Positions 1 to 8,857 of a DNA stretch of 31,213 nt are shown piece by piece (position 1 is the stretch's first letter; each line of letters begins with the position of its first letter). The stretch comes from Candidatus Eiseniibacteriota bacterium (GTDB lineage Bacteria > Eisenbacteria > RBG-16-71-46 > JAFGJU01). The stretch lies in contig JAFGJU010000215.1 of assembly GCA_016928935.1 (NCBI GenBank), positions 1-31,213 of the forward strand, in the 5' to 3' direction. A program made the translations under genes and the position numbers. The notes under the pieces were generated by a model. That model was not told where the DNA came from, made no database searches, and saw nothing but the letters and a program-made list of their open reading frames with translations.

Positions 1-1290
1 CAGCGGACCGTCCAGGTCGAGACCAAGCCCAGGAAGCTGTCGGTACACGAGAACGTGCTGGCCCAGTTCAACAGGGCCGCGGACACGATGGGCCTTGACT
101 CAAACCTCCGGAAGATACTCGCGAAGACGACCAACGAGACCATGGTCAACTTCCCGGTCAAGATGGACGACGGCAGGGTGGAGATGTTCACCGGATACAG
201 GGTGCAGCACTGCAACCTGCTGGGCCCGTTCAAGGGCGGCCTCAGGTACCACCCGGCCGTGGACATCGACGAAGTGCGCGCGCTGGCAACCTGGATGACC
301 TGGAAGTCGGCGATCGTGGACATTCCGTTCGGCGGCGCGAAGGGCGGTATACAGATGGACCCGTCCAAGTACTCGTCCGGTGAGCTCGAACGCATCACCA
401 GGCGGTTCACCTACGCGCTTGGCAACAACATAGGACCCGAGTACGACATCCCCGCCCCGGACGTGAACACAAACGCGCAGATCATGGCGTGGATACTCGA
501 CACTTACCTCTCGACGGTCCCGCCTCATGAAAGACAGCGCTGCACGCACGTGGTCACCGGAAAGCCCATAGAGGCCGGCGGAAGCGCAGGCCGCGAAAAG
601 GCCACAGGACAGGGCATAGTGTTCCTCATCCAGGAGTGGGCGAGGGAGCGCAGGTTCGACCTGTCGGGCGCTACGTACATGGTGCAGGGGTTCGGCAACG
701 TGGGCTCGTGGGCCGCGCGCCTGATGAAGCTTCTGGGCGCCAAGCTGGTGGCCGTCGAGGACGTTTCTGGCGCCGTGTCGAACCCTAAGGGCATCGACCC
801 GGACGACCTGGCCAAGTACGTGTCGGGCAACAAGGGCCTCATCGGCGGGTATCCCGGAGCACAACCCATAGACAGAGAGGCCTTCTTCAAGACGAACGCG
901 GACATCTTCATACCGGCCGCCCTGGAGGGTCAGATCAACGCACAGACCGCAAGGTGGCTCAAGGTTAAGCTGGTGGCTGAGGGCGCCAACGGCCCTACCG
1001 ACTTGAACGGCGACGCCATTCTGCAGGAGATGAATATCGAGGTTCTACCGGACATCCTCTGCAACTCGGGCGGGGTCATCGTCAGCTACTACGAGTGGCT
1101 CCAGAACAAGCGCAGCGAGTCCTGGGAGCTGGAAGAGGTCGACACCAAGCTCCACAAGCGCATGGTGAACGCGTTCGCAAGGGTCATGAACGCGGCCAGG
1201 ACGTACAACGTCGACACGCGCACGGCGGCCTACATCGTGGCCCTGACGCGTCTCGAGACGGCATACAAGAAGCGCGGCATCTTCCCGTAG
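1..1290 (+). CDS. gdhA: Glu/Leu/Phe/Val dehydrogenase family, glutamate dehydrogenase (5' end outside window)
   Basis: Catalyses reversible oxidative deamination of glutamate to 2-oxoglutarate with NAD(P) in the cytoplasm. The frame is open to the first base, so 429 residues are visible and the true start is probably upstream; a GTG at 55 is the first start codon in view. Substrate-domain motifs are present in order: GPFKGGLRYHP, WMTWK, the PFGGAKGG glycine-rich loop with the catalytic lysine, and DIPAPDV with the catalytic aspartate. VTGKP and GGSAGR follow, then the Rossmann motif GFGNVG in the cofactor domain, and NSGGVIVSYYEW near the C-terminus. The lysines and the late serine that bind glutamate in characterised enzymes appear conserved, which favours glutamate over branched-chain or aromatic substrates. 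Cofactor preference cannot be decided by eye. The gene is convergent with the M24 peptidase and a hairpin lies between them. Confidence 0.95.
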   Translation, partial: QRTVQVETKPRKLSVHENVLAQFNRAADTMGLDSNLRKILAKTTNETMVNFPVKMDDGRVEMFTGYRVQHCNLLGPFKGGLRYHPAVDIDEVRALATWMTWKSAIVDIPFGGAKGGIQMDPSKYSSGELERITRRFTYALGNNIGPEYDIPAPDVNTNAQIMAWILDTYLSTVPPHERQRCTHVVTGKPIEAGGSAGREKATGQGIVFLIQEWARERRFDLSGATYMVQGFGNVGSWAARLMKLLGAKLVAVEDVSGAVSNPKGIDPDDLAKYVSGNKGLIGGYPGAQPIDREAFFKTNADIFIPAALEGQINAQTARWLKVKLVAEGANGPTDLNGDAILQEMNIEVLPDILCNSGGVIVSYYEWLQNKRSESWELEEVDTKLHKRMVNAFARVMNAARTYNVDTRTAAYIVALTRLETAYKKRGIFP

Positions 1291-1373
1291 AAGGCGCGCG
1301 GACGACGGCGCGCGGCCCGCGAGCAGCGCGTCGCGGCTGAACGCGTCGGCTCCAGAAAGCACTTCGAGAAGAC

Positions 1374-1403
1374 AACGGCCTGCCGGTCAAACGGCAGGCC
1401 GTT
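1374..1403. terminator. GC-rich hairpin between convergent genes
   Basis: A perfect 12-bp stem (AACGGCCTGCCG / CGGCAGGCCGTT) with a 6-nt loop lies 84 nt after the gdhA stop and 63 nt beyond the 3' end of the convergent M24 gene. It is symmetric enough to serve both strands. The T-run is poor (TTT only on +), so it may rely on Rho or act as an RNA 3'-end stabiliser. Confidence 0.7.
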
Positions 1404-1465
1404 TCACGCATCGGGCAAGGCAGGGCGGACCCTCGTGACCGGCCCCGGGACGGGCGTCTGCCTCC

Positions 1466-2641
1466 CTACCGGGTCAGAATGGGCACGACGGCCTTCTGGA
1501 CGTCGCCCGTGACTCGCGCGTCTTTCTCGTCGACGTACACGTCCACCTCGGTCCGCACGCCGAACTCGGGCAGGTAGATTCCGGGTTCCACGGAGAAACA
1601 CGTTCGAGGGATGATCGTGCGGTCGTCCCGAGTCTCGAAGTTGTCTATGTTGGCGCCGTTGCCGTGGACGTCCTCGCCTATCGAATGCCCCGTTCTGTGG
1701 ATGAAGTACTCTCCGTAACCGCGGCGCGTGATGACCGCGCGCGCGGCCTCGTCCACCTCGTAGCCGCGCAGCTGTCGCCCCTGACGCACCGCCTGCTGAA
1801 CGAGCTCGACTGCCGCGTCCCGGGCCTCCCGGACGATGTCGAAGATCCTCGTGTACTCGTCCGGGACTGCCTCCCCGACGTATCCGGTCCAGGTGATGTC
1901 GAAATAGACCGCGTTTCTGGCCTTTCGCTTCGCCCACACGTCCAGCAGGACAAAATCGCCCTCCCGAATCGGCTGGGAGGTCTGCGGAGTCGGCGAGTAG
2001 TGCGGGTTGGCCGTGTTCGCGTTCACTGCCACAACCGGCGGGTCGTCCGACTCGACGCCGCCGGCGTCGAAGAGTCGCACTATCTCCTGCTGGACTTCGT
2101 ACTCGCCGATCGCCCTGCGTGCTCGCGCGGCATCGCGGATCGTCCTGAATGCAGCCTCGATTGCTGCGTGAACCACCTTCCCGGCTTCGAGATGAAGAGC
2201 CAGGGCCTCGGCCGACCATCGCGCCTCGAACAGCTGCACCAGGTCCGCGGAGGAGACGACTTCCACCCCAAGACTCCTTATCAGTTCAACCGTACCCGCG
2301 TCCACAAGACCGACGTACGGAATGTCGTTCATCGGAGAGTACTGCATCGCCAACCGTTTCGTGCCGGCGAGCATTTCCCTGAGCTTCTCGCGCTGCTCAC
2401 GCCAGGATGAGTACTGGCGCTCGGCCCCGGGAAGAGCCGCAAGGTTGACCCGCTCGATGCGATGGACAAGCTTCACCGGCTCACCTTCGGCGGGAATCAG
2501 GCAGTACCATCGCCGCGTGCACATCGGGGGGTCCATCTTCAACACGCGGTACGCGATGGGATCTCGGTGATGATGGTCGTAGAACAGCCACCCGTCCACT
2601 TTCGCGTCACAGAGCGCGGACTGTATTGCAGTAAGATTCAT
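1466..2641 (-). CDS. M24 family metallopeptidase, aminopeptidase P (Xaa-Pro) type
   Basis: Predicted cytoplasmic metallopeptidase that removes an N-terminal residue next to proline, or a close relative. There is an N-terminal creatinase-like domain (about residues 1-140) and a C-terminal pita-bread domain. All five metal ligands can be placed, counting from the MNLT start: D234 (LLDVWA), D248 (YFDITW), H319 (GHSIG), E352 (VEPGIY) and E365 (RTEVD). Two ATGs are adjacent. AGGAG stands 2 nt from the first (2644) and 5 nt from the second (2641), so I chose 2641. The frame stays open further upstream into GC-rich, low-complexity sequence that does not look like protein. The gene is last in the minus-strand series, 168 nt after the RNase G gene. 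No signal peptide is visible. Substrate specificity is inferred from the family. Confidence 0.9.
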   Translation of the reverse strand: MNLTAIQSALCDAKVDGWLFYDHHHRDPIAYRVLKMDPPMCTRRWYCLIPAEGEPVKLVHRIERVNLAALPGAERQYSSWREQREKLREMLAGTKRLAMQYSPMNDIPYVGLVDAGTVELIRSLGVEVVSSADLVQLFEARWSAEALALHLEAGKVVHAAIEAAFRTIRDAARARRAIGEYEVQQEIVRLFDAGGVESDDPPVVAVNANTANPHYSPTPQTSQPIREGDFVLLDVWAKRKARNAVYFDITWTGYVGEAVPDEYTRIFDIVREARDAAVELVQQAVRQGRQLRGYEVDEAARAVITRRGYGEYFIHRTGHSIGEDVHGNGANIDNFETRDDRTIIPRTCFSVEPGIYLPEFGVRTEVDVYVDEKDARVTGDVQKAVVPILTR

Positions 2642-2809
2642 CATTTCTCCTCGTCCAGGCCGCGGGAGAAGACACGGCTTAGAAGAAGCCGGCGCCGACC
2701 GGCCCGGCATCTCCGTCCGCGGGACAGGCCGCAGGTCCCCCGGCCGTGCCCGCCCCGGCGGCCCACGGTCACCGTCCGCGGCGCCCGGCCGGAACGCACA
2801 GGCCCGCGC

Positions 2810-4369
2810 CTAGCTCTCGAATTGGGCGGTCACGTCCTTCTTCCCGCGCCTGGTGATAATGCGGAAGTCCTCCCGTCTCAGGACGGGGTCGTCCACTATG
2901 TCAAGCTGGACGCCCAACCGTCGCTCCAACCTCTCCAGTCTGCTCCCCCTCTCCTCCAGGAGATACACGGCCACGTCGGGAGCGACCCTGAGCTGGAGCT
3001 CCTTTTCTCCGAGCTCCGCCGCGGCGCGCTTCAGCACGCGTTCTATCTTCATGGACATGGACTCCAGCGAGAGCACTCTTCCGACTCCGCCGCAGTCGGG
3101 ACACTCTTCGCTGAAATAGTGGAGCAGACTGGGCCTCTCTCTCTGTCTCGTCATCTCGACGAGACCCAGGTCGCTCACCTGGTAGGTCTTCGTGCGTGCC
3201 CTGTCCTTTTTGAGACAGTTCCTGAGCTCGTCCAGCACGGCCTTCTTGTTCTTCTCCTGCTCCATGTCGATGAAGTCGATGACAATGATGCCGCCCAGGT
3301 CTCTGAGCCGGAGTTGGCGGGCCACCTCCCTGGCGGCCTCGAGGTTCGTCTTGAGAGCCGTCTCCTCCTGGTCCTTTTTCCCCACGTAGCGGCCGGTGTT
3401 TACGTCTATGGCCACGAGAGCTTCTGTCTGGTCGATCGCGATGTAGCCCCCCTTCTTGAGCCAGATCTTCCGGTCCATGGCCTTCTCGATCTCGGATTCC
3501 AGCCCGTAGTGGTCGAAGATGGGCGTCTTGCCGGAGTAGAGCTTCACCCTGTGTCCGAGCTCGGGCGCGAACGCCCTGACGTAGGAGAGTATCTGCTTGT
3601 GTTCCCGCTTGTTGTCTATCACAAGCCTGTGGACGTCGTCCGTGAATACGTCGCGTATCAGCCCCGCCACCAGCTCCATCTCTCTGTGCAGCAGCGCCGG
3701 AGCCCTCGCGTGGCCCGCCCTTGCCTCGATCTTCTTCCAGATCCTGGTCAGGAACTTCACGTCGGACGCGAAGTGCTTCTTGCTCTTGCCCTCGCCGGCC
3801 GTGCGCACGATGAGCCCGGCCCCGGCGGGCTTGAGCTCCGATATGACGGTCCTGAGCCGCAACCTCTCGCCCCTGTCCTCTATTCTCCTGGATATGCCGA
3901 CGTGGTCGGAGCCCGGCATCATGACCAGGTAGCGCCCCGGAAGCGAGATCTGGGCGCTCACTCGCGGGCCCTTCGTGCCGATCGGCTCCTTGGTCACCTG
4001 GACCAGGATCTCCTGCCCCTTCTCCAGGTATTCTTCAATCTTGTGCGGCACCTTGGTCTCGCGCTCCCTCCGTTCCTCATCGTCGAACGAATACTCGTCT
4101 ATCTCCTCGTATGTCTCCGAAGGGGCCACGAGGTCGGAAACGTGCAGGAAGGCGGTCTTGTGGAGTCCGATGTCCACGAAAGCGGCCTGCATGCCCGGCA
4201 GGACCGCGCTCACCCTGGCCTTGTATATGTCCCCTACTCTTCTTCTGCGGTCGGCCCTTTCGACCATCAACTCGGCCAGGGCCTTGTCCTCCACGATGGC
4301 TATTCTGGTCTCGTGGGGATCGCTGTTGATGAGGATTTCCCTTGTCACAGGTTTATCACTTCTGGTCAA
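2810..4369 (-). CDS. rng: Ribonuclease G (RNase E/G family)
   Basis: Single-strand-specific endoribonuclease of the RNase E/G family, with roles in rRNA 5'-end maturation and mRNA decay. Its 519 residues match RNase G length and lack the long RNase E C-terminal scaffold. An S1-like RNA-binding domain (roughly 40-140, GDIYKARVSAVLPGMQAAFVDIG region) is followed by the catalytic domain with Mg-binding D322 (AIDVNTGR) and D365 (IDFIDM). The spacing of 43 residues equals that of D303/D346 in E. coli RNase E. The zinc-link CPDC motif (C423, C426) follows at the expected distance and would pair subunits. The start is TTG at 4369, with AAGGAG ending 7 nt upstream; no ATG near it has comparable support. 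It lies 51 nt after the radical SAM gene, a pairing common in many bacteria. Confidence 0.95.
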   Translation of the reverse strand: MTRSDKPVTREILINSDPHETRIAIVEDKALAELMVERADRRRRVGDIYKARVSAVLPGMQAAFVDIGLHKTAFLHVSDLVAPSETYEEIDEYSFDDEERRERETKVPHKIEEYLEKGQEILVQVTKEPIGTKGPRVSAQISLPGRYLVMMPGSDHVGISRRIEDRGERLRLRTVISELKPAGAGLIVRTAGEGKSKKHFASDVKFLTRIWKKIEARAGHARAPALLHREMELVAGLIRDVFTDDVHRLVIDNKREHKQILSYVRAFAPELGHRVKLYSGKTPIFDHYGLESEIEKAMDRKIWLKKGGYIAIDQTEALVAIDVNTGRYVGKKDQEETALKTNLEAAREVARQLRLRDLGGIIVIDFIDMEQEKNKKAVLDELRNCLKKDRARTKTYQVSDLGLVEMTRQRERPSLLHYFSEECPDCGGVGRVLSLESMSMKIERVLKRAAAELGEKELQLRVAPDVAVYLLEERGSRLERLERRLGVQLDIVDDPVLRREDFRIITRRGKKDVTAQFES

Positions 4370-4420
4370 AGTTGGTCTCCTTGTCTGGGCCCTTGACTGC
4401 CGCCGGGCCGCGGCCCGTTG

Positions 4421-7117
4421 TCACATGGGAGGCTTGATTCCGTCCGGACAACGCAAGTATACAGCATTCCTCTCCACCCGCAGATATTTCTTCTCAAAGC
4501 GAATGTCTCCCAGGATGGCCGCCGCGACGTCGTCGGGCCTCAGCGAGCCTGGCCCACCAAGGGAGAGCACCATGTCCAGACCCGTGAGCCGTCCCTCCAA
4601 TACGGAAAGCCCTTGGACCACCGCGCCCAGAGCGGTCTCCTTCTCTCTCGCACTCCCCTCCCTGCGCACCCGTACGCGGGCCGAGGGGTCGAAGTCCCGA
4701 ACCGCCGAACCCAGCTTCTCGCGAAACTCCTCCGCCGACATGCCGGTGCCGGCCACGAGGTGCCCGGGAAAGACGACTGTGTAGCTGGCCACCGTGCAGG
4801 AAGCCGACAACGACGGCGTCCCCGGTTCCAGACGCTTCCATTCCAGGAGCCGAACTCCCGACGGAAGCAGGCGATTCAATGCCTCCGCGAGGTCGGTTTG
4901 GGGCGCCGAGGACAGCTCCACGTCCAGGTACTCGCTCCGGCCCGTGAAGCCCAGCGGCAGCGGCGGGCCGAACGAGACTCGCGGCCTCCTGGTGAAGCCC
5001 TCGGACAAGGCCACGGGAAGCCCGCTTGCCCTCATGGCCCTGGTGAAGGCCCTGACCATGTCGAGATGGGACAGAAACCTGGAGCTCCCCTCTTTCTCGT
5101 ACTGGAGCCGGTATTTCCCTCCGGTTGTGCGCGCCCCACCGTGCACAGGCTGAGGCCGTCGACCCGACGGCTCGAGCGACGACGTCACTGGCGCGAGCCC
5201 CGCTCCGTTACCCGAGCCGCTCCCGCGAAAAGGCTCCGTCTCCTCCACCGCTCCGGTCAGACACACCTCGGAGGGGCTCATTCCTGTTCCGTCCAGCACT
5301 CCGCAAAAGCAGCAGGTGCCCAGCCTGCAGTCCTGAGTCAGGACACCGTTCAAGGCCTTTTCTCTTTCCTGGAGCAGGAACGCCGGGTCCACCGCCCAGA
5401 CGTGGTCCCAGGGAAGTCTCGACCCCACCGGCCGCGGGCCCGTGTACTCCTCGGCATTGAGCCCAGCCGCCTGGAACGCGTCCTGCCAGACCTGGAGTCT
5501 GAAGAAGTCGGACCATGCGTCGAGCCGCGCGCCGTTCCGGAACGCCGAAAGTATCGCAGCTCCGGCACGCCTGTCGGCGCGCGAGAGGATTCCCTCCAGG
5601 TGCGACACGCCGGGGTCTCTCCACCTGGCCTTCGCTCCGAGCCGCCTGATGCGCTTCGCCACCAGCCGCAGTCTCAAGTCCATCTCCGACATCGGAAGCT
5701 GGGGCTCCCACTGGAAGGGGGTCTGCGGCTTGGGAGTGAACGCCGCCACGCTGACGTTGAAGCTCACCCTGGGGTTCACGCTTCTGGCCGCCCTCAGAGC
5801 TCTCTCCACCAGAGCCGGAATCGCCTCCACGTCCTCTTCCGTCTCCGTGGGAAGGCCTACCATGAAGTACAGTTTTATCAGGTTCCACCCGAAGCGGGCC
5901 GCCAGCACGATGGCCTGGACTATCTCCTCGTCCTCCATGCCCTTGTTGACCACGTCCCTGAGCCTCCCTGTCCCGGCCTCCGGGGCCAGCGTGAGTCCCG
6001 ACTTCTTGAACCTATCGAGGCGCCTCACCAGGTCCGGCGTGAACGTGTCCGGCCTCATCGAAGGCAGGGTGACCTCGACTCCCCGGCTCGAGAGCGCCCT
6101 GTCGAGGACCGGCAGGAGGGCCGGAAGGCCCGAGTAGTCCGGAGTGGACAGCGACACGAGCGACAGCTCGTCGTGCCCGGAGGCAGCGAAGGCTCGCGTG
6201 ACCTCCGAGAGCACCGAGTCCACCCTCTTCTCTCTCACGGGCCTGTATGAGTAGCCCGCCATACAGAAGCGGCAGCCGTGCGTGCAGCCTCTCATCACCT
6301 CCACGTTCAGCCTGTCGTGAGCGACCTCTATCCTGGGCAGGAAGAGAACGGGTTCCACCGCCCCTATCGTCCTCGTCACGGCGCTTCTCACCGGCGGATT
6401 GCGTGACACGTCTCTGACGTTGGTGCCGTCCTCGAGTTCGGTCACGGGATAGAGGGACGGCACGTACAGTCCCCTGTGGGCGGAGAGCCTTTCCAGCAGT
6501 TCTTTTCTTGAGACAGCGTCCGCTGTCTGGGGCCGCGCCGCGGCCCCGGACCCGACCTTCTTCCTCCACAGGGCCGCCTCGCTGCATATGGCGGTCAAGG
6601 TCTCTTCCCCGTCTCCCACAGCAAAGCAGTCTATGAAGTCGGACAGAGGCTCTGGGTTGAACGCGCAGCTTCCTCCCGCAACGACGAGCGGATGTGACTC
6701 TCCGCGCTGCGACGAGGCGAGCGGAATTCCCCCCAGCTCGAGCATGTTTACCACGTTCGCGTACTGGAGCTCGTATTGGAGCGAGAACCCGACGACGTCG
6801 AACCCGTTGAGCGGTATCGAGCGACAGGCGGAGCAGAGCGGAATCGCGCGGCCTCTGAGCTGGTCCTCGAAGTCCGGCCACGGCGCGAAGCACAGGTCCA
6901 CCAACACCCCGTCCATCTTCGACAGGACCGAGGCCAGGATACGCAGGCCCAGGTTGGAGGCCCCTATCTCGCACGTGTCGGGGAAGGCAAGGAGGACCCT
7001 GAGCCCCCCACCGGCCGGAAGACTCGAGCATCCGACGGCGAGGTCTCCCACGTACCGACCCGGTTTCTTCACGAGCGGAAGAACGAGCTCCTCTATTTCA
7101 CGCGAACAATCGGTCAT
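4421..7117 (-). CDS. Fused TIGR03960-type radical SAM protein with C-terminal DUF2344 (TIGR03936) domain
   Basis: About 898 residues. An N-terminal region resembling the B12-binding-like domain of this family (about 40-190) precedes a radical SAM core with the 4Fe-4S motif C278-x3-C282-x2-C285 (MRGCTHGCRFC) and a GLPTETEEDV segment typical of the fold. A second cysteine-rich stretch (DCRLGTCCFCG) sits at about residue 640. The last 240 residues start with YRLQYEKEGSSRFLSHLDM, the hallmark of DUF2344, which in many genomes is a separate adjacent gene. The family has no established reaction. Constant linkage to rng and ribosomal-protein genes suggests an RNA- or translation-related modification (inference). 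The start is ATG at 7117 with a weak AAGG upstream; the frame extends 50 codons further into comF but without a better site. Confidence 0.85.
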   Translation of the reverse strand: MTDCSREIEELVLPLVKKPGRYVGDLAVGCSSLPAGGGLRVLLAFPDTCEIGASNLGLRILASVLSKMDGVLVDLCFAPWPDFEDQLRGRAIPLCSACRSIPLNGFDVVGFSLQYELQYANVVNMLELGGIPLASSQRGESHPLVVAGGSCAFNPEPLSDFIDCFAVGDGEETLTAICSEAALWRKKVGSGAAARPQTADAVSRKELLERLSAHRGLYVPSLYPVTELEDGTNVRDVSRNPPVRSAVTRTIGAVEPVLFLPRIEVAHDRLNVEVMRGCTHGCRFCMAGYSYRPVREKRVDSVLSEVTRAFAASGHDELSLVSLSTPDYSGLPALLPVLDRALSSRGVEVTLPSMRPDTFTPDLVRRLDRFKKSGLTLAPEAGTGRLRDVVNKGMEDEEIVQAIVLAARFGWNLIKLYFMVGLPTETEEDVEAIPALVERALRAARSVNPRVSFNVSVAAFTPKPQTPFQWEPQLPMSEMDLRLRLVAKRIRRLGAKARWRDPGVSHLEGILSRADRRAGAAILSAFRNGARLDAWSDFFRLQVWQDAFQAAGLNAEEYTGPRPVGSRLPWDHVWAVDPAFLLQEREKALNGVLTQDCRLGTCCFCGVLDGTGMSPSEVCLTGAVEETEPFRGSGSGNGAGLAPVTSSLEPSGRRPQPVHGGARTTGGKYRLQYEKEGSSRFLSHLDMVRAFTRAMRASGLPVALSEGFTRRPRVSFGPPLPLGFTGRSEYLDVELSSAPQTDLAEALNRLLPSGVRLLEWKRLEPGTPSLSASCTVASYTVVFPGHLVAGTGMSAEEFREKLGSAVRDFDPSARVRVRREGSAREKETALGAVVQGLSVLEGRLTGLDMVLSLGGPGSLRPDDVAAAILGDIRFEKKYLRVERNAVYLRCPDGIKPPM

Positions 7118-7203
7118 GCCTTGTTTCCAGTTTCCGTCGCCCGACCTCCCGGCCGACAGCGCCCGGCCGGCGCGCCGCGGGGCGGAGGTGACGTCGGGCC
7201 TGT

Positions 7204-7947
7204 TCAAGCCGCCACCGTGAGGACCAGTACCCGGACAGCGCCGGCCGACCTCAGAGCCTCGATGCACGCCGAGGCGGTCGAGCCGGTCGTCACCACGTCG
7301 TCCACCAGTATTACGCCCCTGCCGCTCACCACTGACGGCCGCGCCACTCCGAAACAGCCGCGCAGGTTCCTGCGTCTCGCCCTTCCCCCCAGCCTCGCCT
7401 GTTCCGCAGTGTGCTCATTCTTCACGAGCAGGTCCGGCACGAACGGGACTCCGACTCGCGGCTCCAGCAGCTTCCCCAGTTCGGAGCTCTGGTTGAAGCC
7501 CCGCTCCCTCTGCCTGGTGCGGAACAGGGGCACGGGGCACATTACGCCGTAGCTCCCGGGTGAGTGGCCGAACGCCCGGGGGTCGGGCATGAGGTCCGCC
7601 AGAGTGCGGGCCAACCACCTTTCGCCGGAGTACTTGAGCCTGTGCACGACTTCGAGCACCGGTTCCTCCGCGCGCAGCGCCGCCAACCCTACCAGTCCGC
7701 CGTGAACCGGGCAATCAGCGCCCGGCGGCCACTCCGCCGAACCCACTCCTTCCTCCTCGAACCTGCACACGGGACAGTAGGAAAACGGCTCGGGCTTGAG
7801 AAGGCCGGCGCAGTCAGCGCATAAGTGCCCGCTCGAAGAGAGCCTCGTACGGCAAACGGCGCAGAACCGGGGAAGGAAACAGTCCAGAAAAGCGGTTCCG
7901 AGGGACTTCGCGGCGCGACGCGACGCCTCAAGCGCTTCAGTCACCAT
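7204..7947 (-). CDS. ComF family protein (type I phosphoribosyltransferase fold)
   Basis: 247 residues. The N-terminus carries zinc-ribbon-like pairs of cysteines (FCAVC, LCADC, YCPVC). The C-terminal half is a phosphoribosyltransferase fold with the PRPP-binding motif VILVDDVVTTGST, and FRTRQRERGFNQS, diagnostic of the ComF/GntX family, lies between. ComF helps single-stranded DNA uptake in naturally competent bacteria, but the family is widespread in species not known to be competent, so competence should not be assumed. Start: the sequence reads AGGAGG-T-GTG-GGG-ATG. The ATG at 7947 sits 7 nt from the Shine-Dalgarno while the GTG at 7953 sits only 1 nt away, so I chose the ATG. It lies 98 nt downstream of lgt and 86 nt before the radical SAM gene. 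Confidence 0.88.
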   Translation of the reverse strand: MVTEALEASRRAAKSLGTAFLDCFLPRFCAVCRTRLSSSGHLCADCAGLLKPEPFSYCPVCRFEEEGVGSAEWPPGADCPVHGGLVGLAALRAEEPVLEVVHRLKYSGERWLARTLADLMPDPRAFGHSPGSYGVMCPVPLFRTRQRERGFNQSSELGKLLEPRVGVPFVPDLLVKNEHTAEQARLGGRARRRNLRGCFGVARPSVVSGRGVILVDDVVTTGSTASACIEALRSAGAVRVLVLTVAA

Positions 7948-8045
7948 CCCCACACCTCCTCCACAATATGCCCACCCGGGTCATCCGGAGCGCCGAAGGC
8001 TCGACGCCCGCCCGGCTCCGCGCGCCGACGGCGCCTCCACCGTCC

Positions 8046-8855
8046 TCAACCGGCACTCCTCCGACCGCCCTCACGCTTTCTCTGCCCGGCCCTAAGAGCC
8101 ACCATCGCTGCCACCGACACCAGCGCCAGGCCCGCCGTGATCAACTGGTTGTTGTTGAAATTCAGCCCGTCCAGGCGTCCCAGGTAGTCGCTCGCACCGT
8201 AGTATCTCGTGAAGTCGATGAGAAACCTGGCGCAGCTGAGAAGCAGAATGCAGAGCCAGAAGAGCCCCCCCTCGTACTTGAAGCTTCTCCCCAACCTCAG
8301 CACCACGAAGAAGACTATCAGCGCCGCCCCGAACGTGTACAGCTGGGAAGGGTGGAGCGCGTCTCCGGGGAACACCGCCGCCGAGAATGAATCTTCTGGG
8401 AACGTGACCGCCCACGGCAGGTCGGTGGGCAGGCCGAAGCAACACCCGTTCATGAAACACCCCAGTCTCGTCACGGCCTCGCCCAGGGCCAGCGCCGGCG
8501 CCACCACGTCGCACACCAGCCAGACCCTCTCCCCCCGCGCTATCAGGAACGCGATTCCGCCCGCGACGGCTACCAGCACCCCCCCGTACATCGTCAGACC
8601 GCCCTCCCAGATCTTGAAGAATCCCGCGGGCAGGTCCGGGAACTCCTCCAGGTGAGTAAACACGTATAGAAACCTGGACCCGAGCACGGCCAGAGCCAGG
8701 ACCACCAAGCTCAACCACACGATCAGGTCCTCGCTGACTCCGACCCGCTTGGCGCGGCGCAACGAGATGTAAGTGCCCAGCAGAAACGCAGTGGTCAGAG
8801 CCAGCCCGTAGAACTTGAGGTGGAACGGTCCGAAACTTGTGATTTCAGGGTGCAT
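8046..8855 (-). CDS. lgt: Prolipoprotein diacylglyceryl transferase
   Basis: Inner-membrane enzyme that transfers diacylglyceryl from phosphatidylglycerol to the lipobox cysteine of prolipoproteins. About 269 residues with seven or so hydrophobic segments. Family landmarks are WEGGLTMYGGV (the conserved YGG turn), TRLGCFMNGCCFGLPTDLPW (equivalent of the GR-GNFINGE signature; the glutamate is replaced here by cysteines as in many non-proteobacterial Lgts), HPSQLY, and a C-terminal RFLIDFTRYY arginine segment. The ATG at 8855 begins 2 nt after the rodA stop codon with almost no Shine-Dalgarno, so translation is probably coupled to rodA. Substrates include the PEGA/PD40 lipoprotein at 25622. The linkage lgt-rodA-mrdA ties lipoprotein maturation to wall elongation. 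Confidence 0.95.
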   Translation of the reverse strand: MHPEITSFGPFHLKFYGLALTTAFLLGTYISLRRAKRVGVSEDLIVWLSLVVLALAVLGSRFLYVFTHLEEFPDLPAGFFKIWEGGLTMYGGVLVAVAGGIAFLIARGERVWLVCDVVAPALALGEAVTRLGCFMNGCCFGLPTDLPWAVTFPEDSFSAAVFPGDALHPSQLYTFGAALIVFFVVLRLGRSFKYEGGLFWLCILLLSCARFLIDFTRYYGASDYLGRLDGLNFNNNQLITAGLALVSVAAMVALRAGQRKREGGRRSAG

Positions 8856-8857
8856 TC

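Noticed and set aside
2462..4396. 644-codon open frame on + opposite RNase G
   Set aside because: The minus strand carries an unmistakable rng with catalytic residues. The plus frame is low in lysine and rich in H, R, L and V with no domain, and arises from codon bias in GC-rich DNA.
4404..4417. 14-nt perfect palindrome CGGGCCGCGGCCCG between the radical SAM and rng genes
   Set aside because: It has no loop for a hairpin and could be chance in GC-rich sequence; no evidence for a protein site.
4418..6250. 610-codon open frame on + opposite the radical SAM gene
   Set aside because: Composition (R, P, H rich) and lack of motifs mark it as an antisense shadow.
7204..7947. ComF as evidence for natural competence
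   Set aside because: No other com or pil genes are in the window, and ComF-family proteins are widespread in non-competent bacteria.
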